Assembly (NCBI GenBank): GCA_026392455.1
Contig: JAPLCB010000007.1
Location: 1-64,000 of the forward strand
Direction: 5' to 3'
DNA from: Propionibacteriales bacterium
GTDB taxonomy: Bacteria > Actinomycetota > Actinomycetes > Propionibacteriales > Nocardioidaceae
DNA: 64,000 bases
The notes beneath the pieces are model-generated. The model was given only the letters and a program-made list of their open reading frames with translations. It ran no database searches and was not told the origin of the DNA. Shown piece after piece: positions 17,540 through 25,366 of this stretch (position 1 is its first letter; every line of letters begins with the position of its first letter). Position numbers and translations under genes: made by a program.

Positions 17540-18232
17540 GTGACTGACGCCTCGCCCGAGCCGACCCCTGTCGACCTCTCCACCCTGACCATCGCCGTCC
17601 TCGGCGGGACCGGGCCGCAGGGCCGCGGCCTGGCACGCCGGTTCGCCCAGGCCGGTCTCACGGTCGTCCTCGGCAGCCGGACCGCCGAGAAGGGTGAGGC
17701 TGCCGCTGCCGAGCTCTCGGCGGCCATCGGCGCGACCGTGACCGGTTCGGACAACCGCGGTGCCAGCGAGGCCGGCGACGTCGTCCTGGTGGTCGTGCCC
17801 TGGGAGGGCCACGGCGAGCTGCTGACCGAGCTCAAGCCGGTCCTGGACGGCAAGATCGTCGTCGACTGCGTCAACCCGCTCGGCTTCGACAAGCAGGGTG
17901 CCTACGCCCTGCCGGTCGCCGAAGGATCTGCCACCCAGCAGGCGGCGGCCATCCTCACCGAGAGCACCGTGGTCGGCGCTTTCCACAACGTCTCCGCGGT
18001 GCTGCTCGAGGACCCCGACGTCACCGATCTCGGCACCGACGTGCTGGTCCTCGGCGACGAGCGTGAGGCCACCGACCTGGTCCAGGCCCTGGCCGACACC
18101 ATCCCGGGGGTCCGCGGCGTGTACGGCGGTCGCCGGCGCAACGCCCACCAGGTGGAGGCGCTGACCGCGAACCTGATCAGCATGAACCGCCGTTACAAGG
18201 CGCACGCCGGGGTCCGGGTCACCGACGTCTGA
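17540..18232 (+). CDS. fno: F420H2:NADP oxidoreductase
   Basis: A 230-residue Rossmann protein: AVLGGTGPQGRGLARRFAQ binds NADP and is followed by LGSRTAEKGEAAA, where S-R-T contacts the NADP phosphate. Then VVLVVVPWEGHGELL, VDCVNPLGFDKQGA and VGAFHNVSAVLLEDP, all typical of NADPH-dependent F420 reductase. The enzyme passes hydride between NADPH and coenzyme F420 in the cytosol. Start is the GTG at 17540 with AGGAG upstream. It fits the several predicted F420 users elsewhere (35.4-38.6 kb and 46.5 kb). Confidence 0.9.
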   Translation: MTDASPEPTPVDLSTLTIAVLGGTGPQGRGLARRFAQAGLTVVLGSRTAEKGEAAAAELSAAIGATVTGSDNRGASEAGDVVLVVVPWEGHGELLTELKPVLDGKIVVDCVNPLGFDKQGAYALPVAEGSATQQAAAILTESTVVGAFHNVSAVLLEDPDVTDLGTDVLVLGDEREATDLVQALADTIPGVRGVYGGRRRNAHQVEALTANLISMNRRYKAHAGVRVTDV

Positions 18233-18246
18233 TCAACCGGGGGCGC

Positions 18247-19062
18247 TCAGCCCAGAACGTCGGGCTTGAACTGTCGGTAGAGCGCTTCCTGGGCGACGGT
18301 CGCCACCATCAGCCCGGAGCGGTCGAACAACGAGCCGGTGTACATGCCGCGGTTCCCGGCGATCGCGCGCGCGGAGTAGTCGCTGAAGATCCAGTCCTCC
18401 GCCCGCGCCGGGTGGTGGAACCAGACCGCGTGGTCCAGGCTGGCGGCCGGGATGAATCCCTGGGTGTCGAAGGCGTGCATGTCGGCGGAGACGTCCGACA
18501 GGTAGGTCAGCGCGGCGGCGTTCAGCAGGACGTCGTCACCGATCTCGGTGGTGAACCGCGACCAGAACCGCGACGGCCAGGCGGTCACGCCGTCCTCGGG
18601 CGGGATGCTCACCTCCAGCGAGAACATCCGCGGCGCGACCCAGGAGAGTCCTTCCTCGGGCGGGGTCACCGCGGGGAGCTGTGGTGCCTGACGGTCCATC
18701 TCGTTCCCCGGGCGGGCGAACGAGGAGGATGCCGAGAAGATCACCTCACCGCGCTGGATGGCGACGACGCGACGGGCCGAGAACGAGCTGCCGTCGCGGT
18801 CCCGGTCGACCTTGAACATCGTCGGACGGGACGCGTCGCCCCGACGCAGGAAGTAGCCGTGCAAGGAGTGCGGGAGGCGGTCGGCCCCGACGGTGAGTCC
18901 AGCGGCGAGCAACGCCTGGGCGGCGACCTGTCCGCCGTACAGCGGCCAGTCCTCCTCGAACACGTAGTTGGCTCGGAAGGTGTCTTCCTCGATCTGCTCG
19001 AGCTCCAGCAGGTCGCGCAGGTCGCCGCTCTGGGTCGGATCGAACTTCGACTCGGTGGTCAT
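18247..19062 (-). CDS. tesB: Acyl-CoA thioesterase II (double hot-dog)
   Basis: A 271-residue TesB-type thioesterase with two hot-dog repeats. Landmarks: WPLYGGQVAAQALLAAG, LHGYFLRRGDASRPTMF (first domain), SARRVVAIQRGEVIFSASS, and in the second domain ASLDHAVWFHHPARAEDW with DYSARAIAGNRGMYTGSLF, containing the catalytic Asp, Thr/Ser and Gln environment. It hydrolyses medium- and long-chain acyl-CoA. The ATG at 19062 is chosen because the conserved N-terminus starts soon after. It is divergent from the crotonase gene with 46 bases between starts. Confidence 0.93.
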   Translation of the reverse strand: MTTESKFDPTQSGDLRDLLELEQIEEDTFRANYVFEEDWPLYGGQVAAQALLAAGLTVGADRLPHSLHGYFLRRGDASRPTMFKVDRDRDGSSFSARRVVAIQRGEVIFSASSSFARPGNEMDRQAPQLPAVTPPEEGLSWVAPRMFSLEVSIPPEDGVTAWPSRFWSRFTTEIGDDVLLNAAALTYLSDVSADMHAFDTQGFIPAASLDHAVWFHHPARAEDWIFSDYSARAIAGNRGMYTGSLFDRSGLMVATVAQEALYRQFKPDVLG

Positions 19063-19095
19063 GGTCCCGCAGGCTATCGGTCGGTCGACGCTGTC

Positions 19096-19101
19096 TAGGC
19101 T
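19096..19101 (+). promoter_or_regulatory. -10 box (TAGGCT), leaderless crotonase gene
   Basis: TAGGCT ends 7 bases before the ATG at 19109, without a ribosome-binding site. Confidence 0.5.
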
Positions 19102-19108
19102 GCAGGCC

Positions 19109-19879
19109 ATGAGCACCTACGTCTCCTACTCCCACGCCGACGGCGTCGCCCGGATCACTTTGAACGACGGCGACCGCGGAAACCCGATCCATGCCGACCA
19201 GATCGTCGAGCTCCAGGCAGCCGTACGCCGGGCCGGCAACGACTCGGCGCGGGTGATCGTGCTCGCCTCGACCGGGCGCTTCTTCAGTGTCGGCGGTGAC
19301 CTGGCGGCGTTCGGCAGCCAGGACGACGTCGCGGCCTACATCGACGACCTGGCCGAAGGTCTGCACCGGGTGATCAGCGACCTGGTCCGCAACCCGGCGA
19401 TCGTGATCTCGGTGGTGCACGGTCCGGCGGCGGGTGCCGGGTTCCCGCTCGCGGCCTCGGCCGACGTCGTGCTCGCCGGGCGCAAGGCGAAGTTCAGTCT
19501 CGGGTACACCAAGATCGGTCTCTCGGTCGACGGTGGCACCAGCCTGCTGGTGAACACCCTCGGTCTGCACCGGGTGCTGCGGCTGACGCTGCTCAACGAC
19601 GTGATGGACGCCGAGGAGGCGCTGGCAGCGGGACTGGTCGCCCGCCTGTACGAGAACGACGAGCTGACCGAGGCCGCGGATGCCCTGGCAGCCTCGCTCG
19701 CCGCCGGGCCCGCGCTCGCCTTCGCCGCGACGAAGAAGCTGGTCCGTGATGCTGCGGAGCCTGCTCCCGAGGCGGTCCTCCGCTCCGAGAGCCTCTCGAT
19801 CAGGAACCTTGCTGCGAGTGCCGACGGTGTCGAGGGCGTCCGTTCGTTCTTGGAGAAGCGGCCCGCGTCCTTCGGTTGA
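19109..19879 (+). CDS. Enoyl-CoA hydratase/isomerase family protein
   Basis: A 256-residue crotonase-fold protein: YSHADGVARITLND at the start, oxyanion-hole region VVHGPAAGAGFPLAASADVV (the G-A-G-F pattern), and SLGYTKIGLSVDGG. The position of the hydratase second Glu is occupied by a Ser/Val-Asp-Gly-Gly stretch, closer to enoyl-CoA isomerases than to hydratases, so the reaction (hydration, isomerisation or other) is open. It lies next to the divergent thioesterase, consistent with beta-oxidation. Start at 19109 because conserved sequence begins there. Confidence 0.88.
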   Translation: MSTYVSYSHADGVARITLNDGDRGNPIHADQIVELQAAVRRAGNDSARVIVLASTGRFFSVGGDLAAFGSQDDVAAYIDDLAEGLHRVISDLVRNPAIVISVVHGPAAGAGFPLAASADVVLAGRKAKFSLGYTKIGLSVDGGTSLLVNTLGLHRVLRLTLLNDVMDAEEALAAGLVARLYENDELTEAADALAASLAAGPALAFAATKKLVRDAAEPAPEAVLRSESLSIRNLAASADGVEGVRSFLEKRPASFG

Positions 19880-19904
19880 TAGATACCCCCTAGGGGTATA
19901 TGAT
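19876..19904 (+). promoter_or_regulatory. Copper-operon promoter (TTGATA-N17-TATGAT)
   Basis: A near-consensus sigma-70 promoter: -35 TTGATA (19876-19881), 17-base spacer, -10 TATGAT (19899-19904). The expected start point falls on or beside the ATG at 19911, so the mRNA should be leaderless. The spacer is almost exactly the CsoR palindrome, which explains repression in the absence of copper. Confidence 0.85.
19883..19899. promoter_or_regulatory. CsoR operator
   Basis: ATACCCC-CTA-GGGGTAT is a perfect inverted repeat (7 bp arms, 3-base centre) of the GC-rich type bound by CsoR/RcnR-class copper repressors. It fills the -35/-10 spacer of the operon promoter. Confidence 0.88.
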
Positions 19905-19910
19905 CGGTTC

Positions 19911-20204
19911 ATGACCGAACACTCCTACCTCGCGTCCGGGAACAAGGACGCCTACCTCAAACGGCTTCGTCGGATCGAAGGCCAGGCCCGTGGTCTGCAG
20001 CGGATGGTCGACGAGGAGGCCTACTGCATCGACATCCTGACCCAGGTCTCCGCGATGACGAAGGCGCTCCAGGCGGTCTCGCTGAGTCTGCTCGAGGAGC
20101 ACCTCGGGCACTGCGTCGTCGGCGCGGTCCGGGCGGGCGGACCCGAGGGCGAGCAGAAGCTCACCGAAGCGATGGACGCGATCTCGAGGCTGGTGAAGTC
20201 GTGA
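19911..20204 (+). CDS. csoR: CsoR-type copper-sensing repressor
   Basis: A 97-residue all-helical repressor of the CsoR/RcnR family. The conserved start is AYLKRLRRIEGQARGLQRMV; copper ligands are visible as Cys in EEAYCIDIL and His and Cys in EEHLGHCVVGAV, the C-H-C set that distinguishes Cu(I) sensors from formaldehyde or nickel sensors. Copper binding releases the operator and derepresses the operon. The ATG at 19911 is positioned for leaderless translation. Its stop overlaps the copZ-like start (GTGA). Confidence 0.95.
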   Translation: MTEHSYLASGNKDAYLKRLRRIEGQARGLQRMVDEEAYCIDILTQVSAMTKALQAVSLSLLEEHLGHCVVGAVRAGGPEGEQKLTEAMDAISRLVKS

Positions 20205-20404
20205 TCACGACCAGCTACCTCGTTGCCGGGATGACCTGCGGGCACTGCGTCGCGTCGGTCACCGAGGAGATCTCCGAGATCCCCGGGGTGACCGGTGTGA
20301 CGGTGGTGCTCGACACCGGGCTCGTCACCGTGACCAGCGACGAGCCGCTCGACGACGCCGCCGTGGGCGCTGCTGTCGTCGAGGCCGGCTACGCACTCTC
20401 ATGA
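20201..20404 (+). CDS. copZ: CopZ-like copper chaperone (HMA domain)
   Basis: A 67-residue single heavy-metal-associated domain with the copper-binding loop VAGMTCGHCVASV near the N-terminus and the usual beta-alpha-beta-beta-alpha-beta pattern. It would carry Cu(I) in the cytosol to the CopA ATPase or to CsoR. The GTG at 20201 overlaps the csoR stop, and its own stop overlaps the next gene (ATGA), so translation is coupled along the operon. Confidence 0.93.
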   Translation: MITTSYLVAGMTCGHCVASVTEEISEIPGVTGVTVVLDTGLVTVTSDEPLDDAAVGAAVVEAGYALS

Positions 20405-21219
20405 CGACGCCGGTGCGGGTCGGAGCCTTCGTCGCCGGGCTGGTGGTTCTCTTCGCCGCCGGCCTCGGGCTGGGCAAGCTCGTCGAGGACGATGCCCCGG
20501 CCGACGGCGGCTACCGCCTCCGGCTGACCGCGGGCGCGGCTGTCGCGGGGTCGCCGGTGCCGATCCGGTTCGACGTGGTGGCGAACGACGACGTGGTCGT
20601 CACCGACTTCACGATCCGGCACGACAAGCCGCTGCACCTGATCGCCGTCCGGAAGGACTTCGGGTCCTACCGGCACCTGCACCCCGCGATGGATGCAGCC
20701 GGGCGCTGGGCGGTGGATGCCGATCTGGACGCTGGTTCCTGGCGGCTGTACGCCGATTTCCAGCCGGCCGGCGGTGACCTCCAGGTGCTCGATGCCGACG
20801 TCACCGTGGCGGGGACCCCGGTCGCGGCCGGGAGTGAACCGGGCGGGGAGCGTCGTACCTGGACCGAGGCCGGCTACACGGTCGAGGCCGTCGGGTCGCT
20901 GGCCGCCGGGAGCGGCTCCGACCTGGAGTTCCGGGTCTCCTCGCAGGGGCGCCCGGTCACCGACCTGGAGCCGTACCTGGGGGCGTACGGGCACCTGGTG
21001 GTGATCCGCGACAGCGACCTGGGGTACCTGCACGCCCACCCCGGGGACGGGCCGCCCGGACCGGAGATCCCGTTCGGGGTCGAGGTCCCCGCCGTGGGCG
21101 GGTACCACCTGTTCCTCGACTTCCGTCACCGCGGAGCCGTCCGCACGGCGACCTTCGTCCTGGACGCAGCGCCGGGCGGGACCGTGGAGCACGAGGAGGG
21201 CGGCCATGGCGACCACTGA
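20401..21219 (+). CDS. Membrane-anchored exported protein of copper operon, His-rich
   Basis: A 272-residue protein with one N-terminal membrane segment (about 7-25, VGAFVAGLVVLFAAGLGLGK) and an exported remainder of two beta-rich Ig-like halves. Clusters of potential copper ligands occur as DKPLHLIAV, YRHLHPAM, YGHLVVI and YLHAHPGDG, plus a His/Glu/Asp tail at the C-terminus. Similar proteins are seen in actinobacterial copper operons but have no established function. A periplasm-side copper buffer or delivery protein is the likeliest role (inference). It overlaps copA by 14 bases. Confidence 0.75.
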   Translation: MTTPVRVGAFVAGLVVLFAAGLGLGKLVEDDAPADGGYRLRLTAGAAVAGSPVPIRFDVVANDDVVVTDFTIRHDKPLHLIAVRKDFGSYRHLHPAMDAAGRWAVDADLDAGSWRLYADFQPAGGDLQVLDADVTVAGTPVAAGSEPGGERRTWTEAGYTVEAVGSLAAGSGSDLEFRVSSQGRPVTDLEPYLGAYGHLVVIRDSDLGYLHAHPGDGPPGPEIPFGVEVPAVGGYHLFLDFRHRGAVRTATFVLDAAPGGTVEHEEGGHGDH

Positions 21220-23368
21220 GCTCGAGCTCACCGGGATGACCTGCGCGTCGTGCGCCAACCGGATCGAGCGGAAGCTGAACAAGCTCGACGGTGTCAGCGC
21301 CTCGGTGAACTACGCCACCGAGACAGCCCGGGTCGACTTCCCGGACTCCGTCAGCACCGCGGACCTGATCGGAGCCGTCGAGGCGGCCGGCTACGGCGCA
21401 TCCCTCCCGGCAGCGGCCGACCAGCCACCCGCCCCGGACGCCGTCGACGAGCTGCGGCACCGACTGGTGGTGTCGACGTTGCTCAGCATCCCGGTGATCG
21501 CTCTCGCGATGGTGCCGCCGTGGCAGTTCACCAACTGGCAGTGGCTCTCGCTGACCCTGGCGGCGCCGGTCGTGGTGTGGGGCGGCGCGCAGTTCCACCG
21601 CGCTGCCTGGGTCAACGCACGTCACGGGGCCACCACCATGGACACGTTGGTCTCCGTCGGGACCCTGGCCGCGTTCGGGTGGTCGGTCTACGCCCTCTTC
21701 TGGGGGGACGCCGGCCGGCCCGGGATGACGCACCCGTTCTCGTTCGCCGTCGAGCGCGCCCACGACAGCTCCGCGATCTACCTCGAGGCCGCCGTCGGGG
21801 TGACGACCTTCCTGCTGGCCGGTCGGTTCATCGAGTCGCGGTCCAAGCGCAGCGCCGGGGCGGCCCTGCGTGCACTGCTGGACCTCGGCGCGAAGGACGT
21901 GGCTGTCCTCCGCGACGCCCCTGACGGTCAGCGCCACGAGGAGCGGGTCGGGATCGAGACGCTCGTGGTCGGTGACGTGTTCGTGGTCAGGCCCGGGGAG
22001 AAGATCGCCACCGACGGCGTCGTCGTCGACGGTGCCTCCGCGGTCGACGCGGCACTGCTGACCGGTGAGTCGGTCCCGGTGGACGTCGGACCCGGGGCCG
22101 CTGTGGTCGGCGCGACGGCCAACGTCGGCGGTCGGCTGGTGGTCCGGGCGACCCGGGTCGGCGCCGAGACCCAGCTGGCTCAGATGGCCCGTCTGGTCGC
22201 CGAGGCGCAGCACGGCAAGGCGCAGGTCCAGCGGCTCGCCGACCGGATCTCCGGGGTCTTCGTACCGGTCGTGATCGGCCTCGCGGTCGCGACCCTGGGC
22301 TTCTGGCTCGGTCTGGGCGAGGAGCCGTCGGCAGCGTTCACGGCAGCGGTAGCGGTGCTGATCATCGCCTGCCCGTGCGCACTGGGACTGGCCACGCCGA
22401 CGGCACTGATGGTCGGGACCGGTCGTGGCGCGCAGCTCGGGATCCTGCTGAAGGGTCCGGAGATCCTGGAGGCGACCCGGATGGTCGACGTCGTCGTCCT
22501 GGACAAGACCGGGACCGTGACCACCGGGGTGATGGCAGTGTCGCTGGTGCAGCCGGTCGAGGGTGTCTCGCCCGACGAGGTGGTCCGGCTGGCCGCGGCG
22601 GTCGAGCAGGCCTCCGAGCACCCGATCGCGGCCGCGATCGTGCGGATCGAACCGGAGCGCCTCGCGGCGGTCACGGAGTTCGTGAGCACGCCGGGGGTCG
22701 GGGTCCGGGGCATCGTCGAGGGCGCGGTCGTCGAGGTTCGCCGCGCCGAGGCCGCCACCCAGGGGACGACGGTGGACGTGCTCCGCGACGGGACCCGGAT
22801 CGGCAGCATCGTGGTCACCGACGAGGTCAAGCCGACCTCGGGCGAGGCCATCGCCGGACTGCGCCGCCTGGGACTGCGTCCGGTGCTGCTCACCGGCGAC
22901 AACGAGGCGGCGGCCCGGTCGGTCGCGGCGGACGTCGGGATCGGCGTGGACGACGTGATCTCCGGTGTCCTCCCGGCCGGGAAGGTCGCCGTCGTGAAGC
23001 GGCTCCAGGCCGAGGGCAACGTGGTGGCGATGGTCGGAGACGGGGTGAACGATGCCGCGGCGCTGGCCCAGGCCGACCTGGGGATCGCGATGGGGACGGG
23101 CTCGGACGTCGCCATCGAGGCGAGCGATCTCACGTTGGTCCGCGGAGACCTCCGGGTCGCGGTCGACGCGATCAGGTTGTCCCGACGGACGCTGGGAATC
23201 ATCCGCGGCAACCTCTTCTGGGCGTTCGCCTACAACGTGGCCGGCCTTCCGCTGGCGGCGGCCGGACTGCTGAACCCGATGCTCGCCGGGGGAGCGATGG
23301 CGCTGTCGTCGGTGTTCGTGGTGCTCAACAGCCAGCGGCTGCGCGGGTTCCGCTCGTCCGTTGGATGA
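21206..23368 (+). CDS. copA: Copper-exporting P1B-type ATPase
   Basis: A 720-residue ATPase. An N-terminal HMA domain carries LTGMTCASCANRIE (Cys 13 and 16). The transmembrane copper site is IIACPCALGLATPTAL (about 385-400, CPC), the actuator loop is LLTGESVPVDV, the phosphorylation motif DKTGTVTTG (Asp about 433), the nucleotide-domain motif SEHPIAAAI (about 471), and the hinge MVGDGVNDAAALAQADLGIA (about 610). The final helix keeps AYNVAGLPLAAAGLLNP, characteristic of Cu(I) pumps. It exports copper using ATP. Last gene of the csoR operon; a strong hairpin follows. Confidence 0.97.
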   Translation: MATTELELTGMTCASCANRIERKLNKLDGVSASVNYATETARVDFPDSVSTADLIGAVEAAGYGASLPAAADQPPAPDAVDELRHRLVVSTLLSIPVIALAMVPPWQFTNWQWLSLTLAAPVVVWGGAQFHRAAWVNARHGATTMDTLVSVGTLAAFGWSVYALFWGDAGRPGMTHPFSFAVERAHDSSAIYLEAAVGVTTFLLAGRFIESRSKRSAGAALRALLDLGAKDVAVLRDAPDGQRHEERVGIETLVVGDVFVVRPGEKIATDGVVVDGASAVDAALLTGESVPVDVGPGAAVVGATANVGGRLVVRATRVGAETQLAQMARLVAEAQHGKAQVQRLADRISGVFVPVVIGLAVATLGFWLGLGEEPSAAFTAAVAVLIIACPCALGLATPTALMVGTGRGAQLGILLKGPEILEATRMVDVVVLDKTGTVTTGVMAVSLVQPVEGVSPDEVVRLAAAVEQASEHPIAAAIVRIEPERLAAVTEFVSTPGVGVRGIVEGAVVEVRRAEAATQGTTVDVLRDGTRIGSIVVTDEVKPTSGEAIAGLRRLGLRPVLLTGDNEAAARSVAADVGIGVDDVISGVLPAGKVAVVKRLQAEGNVVAMVGDGVNDAAALAQADLGIAMGTGSDVAIEASDLTLVRGDLRVAVDAIRLSRRTLGIIRGNLFWAFAYNVAGLPLAAAGLLNPMLAGGAMALSSVFVVLNSQRLRGFRSSVG

Positions 23369-23375
23369 ACTGCGA

Positions 23376-23415
23376 CAACGGCGGAGGGGCTCCCGTGGGA
23401 ACCCCTCCGCCGTTG
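23376..23415. terminator. Bidirectional terminator hairpin
   Basis: A perfect 14-bp stem (23376-23389 with 23402-23415) with a 12-base loop lies between the convergent copA and SH3/M23 genes, 7 bases from one stop and 5 from the other. It can serve both transcripts. Confidence 0.85.
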
Positions 23416-23420
23416 ATGTT

Positions 23421-24434
23421 TCAGGCGCAGGCCTGGCGGGGTCCGGTCGCAACCTGGCCGCCGGTGAAGCCGAGGAAGTTCGACGGTGCGATGGCCTGCT
23501 TGTCGGCCCAGCCTCGGTTGTAGCACGCGTAGTTCGTCGACGAGTACAGCTGGAAGTGCAGGTGGGCGCCCTGCCAGCAGCCATTGACGGCTCCGCTCGC
23601 GAGCCGGTAGCGGTAGCTACCGACGGTGCCCAAGTTTGCGCCCCATCGGTTTACGGTCTGTCCTTCTGCAAGGCCTGCTGCCGGCTGGATGTGCGCGTAC
23701 GTGGCGGAGCCGATTCGCGTTGATCCCGAGTACAGGCCGACCGTGACGGCGTACCCGCCGTCAGCAACGACCCCACTGCTGCACGCCGCTCGAATCCGAT
23801 CGACCTTGGCGGTCACCGCCAGGCTCGACGACTGCGGTGCTGCGTACAAGATGGCTGCGGTGCCGGATGGCGCACCGAGGTCGACGGCCCAGTCACCGGA
23901 CGGGGCCGCGGCCGAGTTAAGCCAGTGGTGGACCGCCGGTCGCGAGCACGAAGACGGGAACTGTGCCCCGGCGCAGTCGGAGTTGATCGGTACCCAGGTG
24001 CCTCGGAACGGGGCGCCCACCCAGATCCGGGTATCGCTCGCGGTTGGGGTGGAGGTTTGGGTGCTGCAGTTCGGGATCCCGTACTTCGACGTGATCTGGG
24101 AGTTGGTGGTGTAGCTCGAGTTGTCGTAGTAGCTCGAGATGAACCCGGTGGCGCCGTAGGTGACCTTGAACCAGACGTTGACGCCGTTGATGCTCTGGCC
24201 CTCGGTCCAGCACAGGTAGGTCGGGGAGACGCCGCTCGGTACCGAGCCGATGATCGCGTAGGACGTGGACGGGCCGCTGCGCATGTTGACGGTGGCGGTG
24301 GTCGAGATGCCGTGGTCGGCGAACGCGACCGCCGGCATCGCGGCCACGACGGCGGCGGCGATCACGGCTGCCGCGCTGATGCGCTTGAGGTCGAAGTACC
24401 GGCGGAGGCGGGAACGGGAGGAGGTGGTCGACAT
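23421..24434 (-). CDS. Secreted SH3b and M23-like (LytM) protein
   Basis: A 337-residue protein with an N-terminal signal sequence (basic RSRLRRYFDLKR, hydrophobic core, cleavage after AVAFA). A bacterial SH3 domain follows (ATVNMRSGPSTSYAIIG). The C-terminal half resembles an M23/LytM metallopeptidase: HHWLNSAAAPSGDWAVDLG, YAHIQPA, and GAHLHFQLYS with the HxH zinc motif. It is likely a peptidoglycan hydrolase or an enzymatically degenerate relative; H-x(n)-D spacing is unusual. AGGAG supports the ATG at 24434. The gene is preceded by two palindromes (24511-24577). Confidence 0.8.
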   Translation of the reverse strand: MSTTSSRSRLRRYFDLKRISAAAVIAAAVVAAMPAVAFADHGISTTATVNMRSGPSTSYAIIGSVPSGVSPTYLCWTEGQSINGVNVWFKVTYGATGFISSYYDNSSYTTNSQITSKYGIPNCSTQTSTPTASDTRIWVGAPFRGTWVPINSDCAGAQFPSSCSRPAVHHWLNSAAAPSGDWAVDLGAPSGTAAILYAAPQSSSLAVTAKVDRIRAACSSGVVADGGYAVTVGLYSGSTRIGSATYAHIQPAAGLAEGQTVNRWGANLGTVGSYRYRLASGAVNGCWQGAHLHFQLYSSTNYACYNRGWADKQAIAPSNFLGFTGGQVATGPRQACA

Positions 24435-24510
24435 GGGGGGTGCTCCTTCTGAAAGACCCGGGCGGTTGCCCGTTGGATCGATGACACCAGCGGGCCGACG
24501 GGTCGACCAT

Positions 24511-24526
24511 CCTGTGGATCCACAGG
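24511..24526. promoter_or_regulatory. Perfect 16-bp palindrome upstream of the secreted SH3/M23 gene
   Basis: CCTGTGGATCCACAGG is a perfect palindrome 77 bases before the SH3/M23 start. Its CCTGTGG arm recurs in the hairpin at 24558-24577. It may be an operator for the cell-wall gene; no regulator is identified. Confidence 0.5.
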
Positions 24527-24557
24527 TACGGCGGATCCCCGCGGGAGAACCCCGAGC

Positions 24558-24577
24558 ACCCTGTGGAGGCACAGGGT
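24558..24577 (-). terminator. Hairpin after the PaaX-like gene
   Basis: ACCCTGTG-GAGG-CACAGGGT, a perfect 8-bp stem with a 4-base loop, begins 16 bases after the PaaX-like stop. Because it shares sequence with the neighbouring palindrome, it may instead be a second operator copy. Confidence 0.5.
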
Positions 24578-24593
24578 CGATGCAGGCGCCCGA

Positions 24594-25313
24594 CTAGCCG
24601 GTCGCGACCTCGACCTGGAGACCTGAGGCGATCAGCTCCTGCTGGTACGCGGCGTACGACGCCTGCAGGGCAGGGGCGATCCAGTCGGTCGGCAACAGCT
24701 CGGCGGGCAGGGCCGGGTCGGTGCGCAGGTGCCGCACCAGGGCGGCGGCCACGGTCAGGCGTTCCGCCGCCGTGCGTGCGCCGGCGATGTCGTCCAGCAG
24801 GCCCCGACCGGTGCGGTTCCAGGTGCTCAGGTCCCACAGCCGGCCGGCGAGCTCGACGGGGTTCTCTGCCGGGGTGGTGCTGAAGGTGCTGATCAGGTCG
24901 GTCGGCCATCCGGGCAGGGCGCGGCCCAGGTTCGCCGGCCGGAGCCAGGTGCCCTCGCGGAGCTCGGCCAGCCGGAGCTCGGAGAGGGTGCTGCGGAGTC
25001 CGGCGCGGTCGGCGGCGCTGCGTCCCGTGGAGGTCACCACGACCATCTCCCAGCTGCCGTCCCACGGGCCGGCCGCTGCGAGAGCGGCGTCCTGGCGACG
25101 CTGCCGGTCCAGCAGTCGGGTGCTGAGGCGGTAGGTCCGGTCGGTCCGCTCGAGGTCGCCGTGCGCCACCATCCGGGTCAGTGCCACCCGCAGCGTGGGC
25201 TCGGCGATCTCGAACATCTCGCCGGCGTCGACGATCGCCCGGACCGGCAGCTCGGGCGGGTGCGACCCGAGCAGGAGGCTCAGCACGACCGAACGGGCGC
25301 TCAGCGGGCGCAT
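24594..25313 (-). CDS. PaaX-family transcriptional regulator
   Basis: A 239-residue regulator with the PaaX layout: RPLSARSVVLSLLLGSHPPELPVRAIV winged-helix beginning (residues 2-28), APTLRVALTRMVAHGDLERT-type recognition region, a central WEMVVVTSTGRSAADRAGLRS segment, and a C-terminal helical domain. In the phenylacetate pathway PaaX responds to phenylacetyl-CoA; here the divergent genes are an AidB-like acyl-CoA dehydrogenase and a crotonase, so an acyl-CoA ligand is likely (inference). A GGGAG site precedes the ATG at 25313. Confidence 0.85.
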   Translation of the reverse strand: MRPLSARSVVLSLLLGSHPPELPVRAIVDAGEMFEIAEPTLRVALTRMVAHGDLERTDRTYRLSTRLLDRQRRQDAALAAAGPWDGSWEMVVVTSTGRSAADRAGLRSTLSELRLAELREGTWLRPANLGRALPGWPTDLISTFSTTPAENPVELAGRLWDLSTWNRTGRGLLDDIAGARTAAERLTVAAALVRHLRTDPALPAELLPTDWIAPALQASYAAYQQELIASGLQVEVATG

Positions 25314-25330
25314 GCGTCTCCCTTACACTC

Positions 25331-25359
25331 TTGTCACGGTTGTTTCGATTTGGTAATAC
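25331..25359 (+). promoter_or_regulatory. Promoter of aidB-like gene (TTGTCA-N17-TAATAC)
   Basis: -35 TTGTCA (25331-25336), 17-base spacer, -10 TAATAC (25354-25359). The predicted start point is at or beside the ATG at 25367, so the transcript should be leaderless. The region between the divergent PaaX-like gene and this gene is only 53 bases, so the regulator could easily occlude it. Confidence 0.7.
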
Positions 25360-25366
25360 TAGCGGA

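Noticed and set aside
20957-23584. 875-codon minus-strand open frame across copA
   Set aside because: Opposite a complete, motif-rich P-type ATPase; composition is that of antisense reading.
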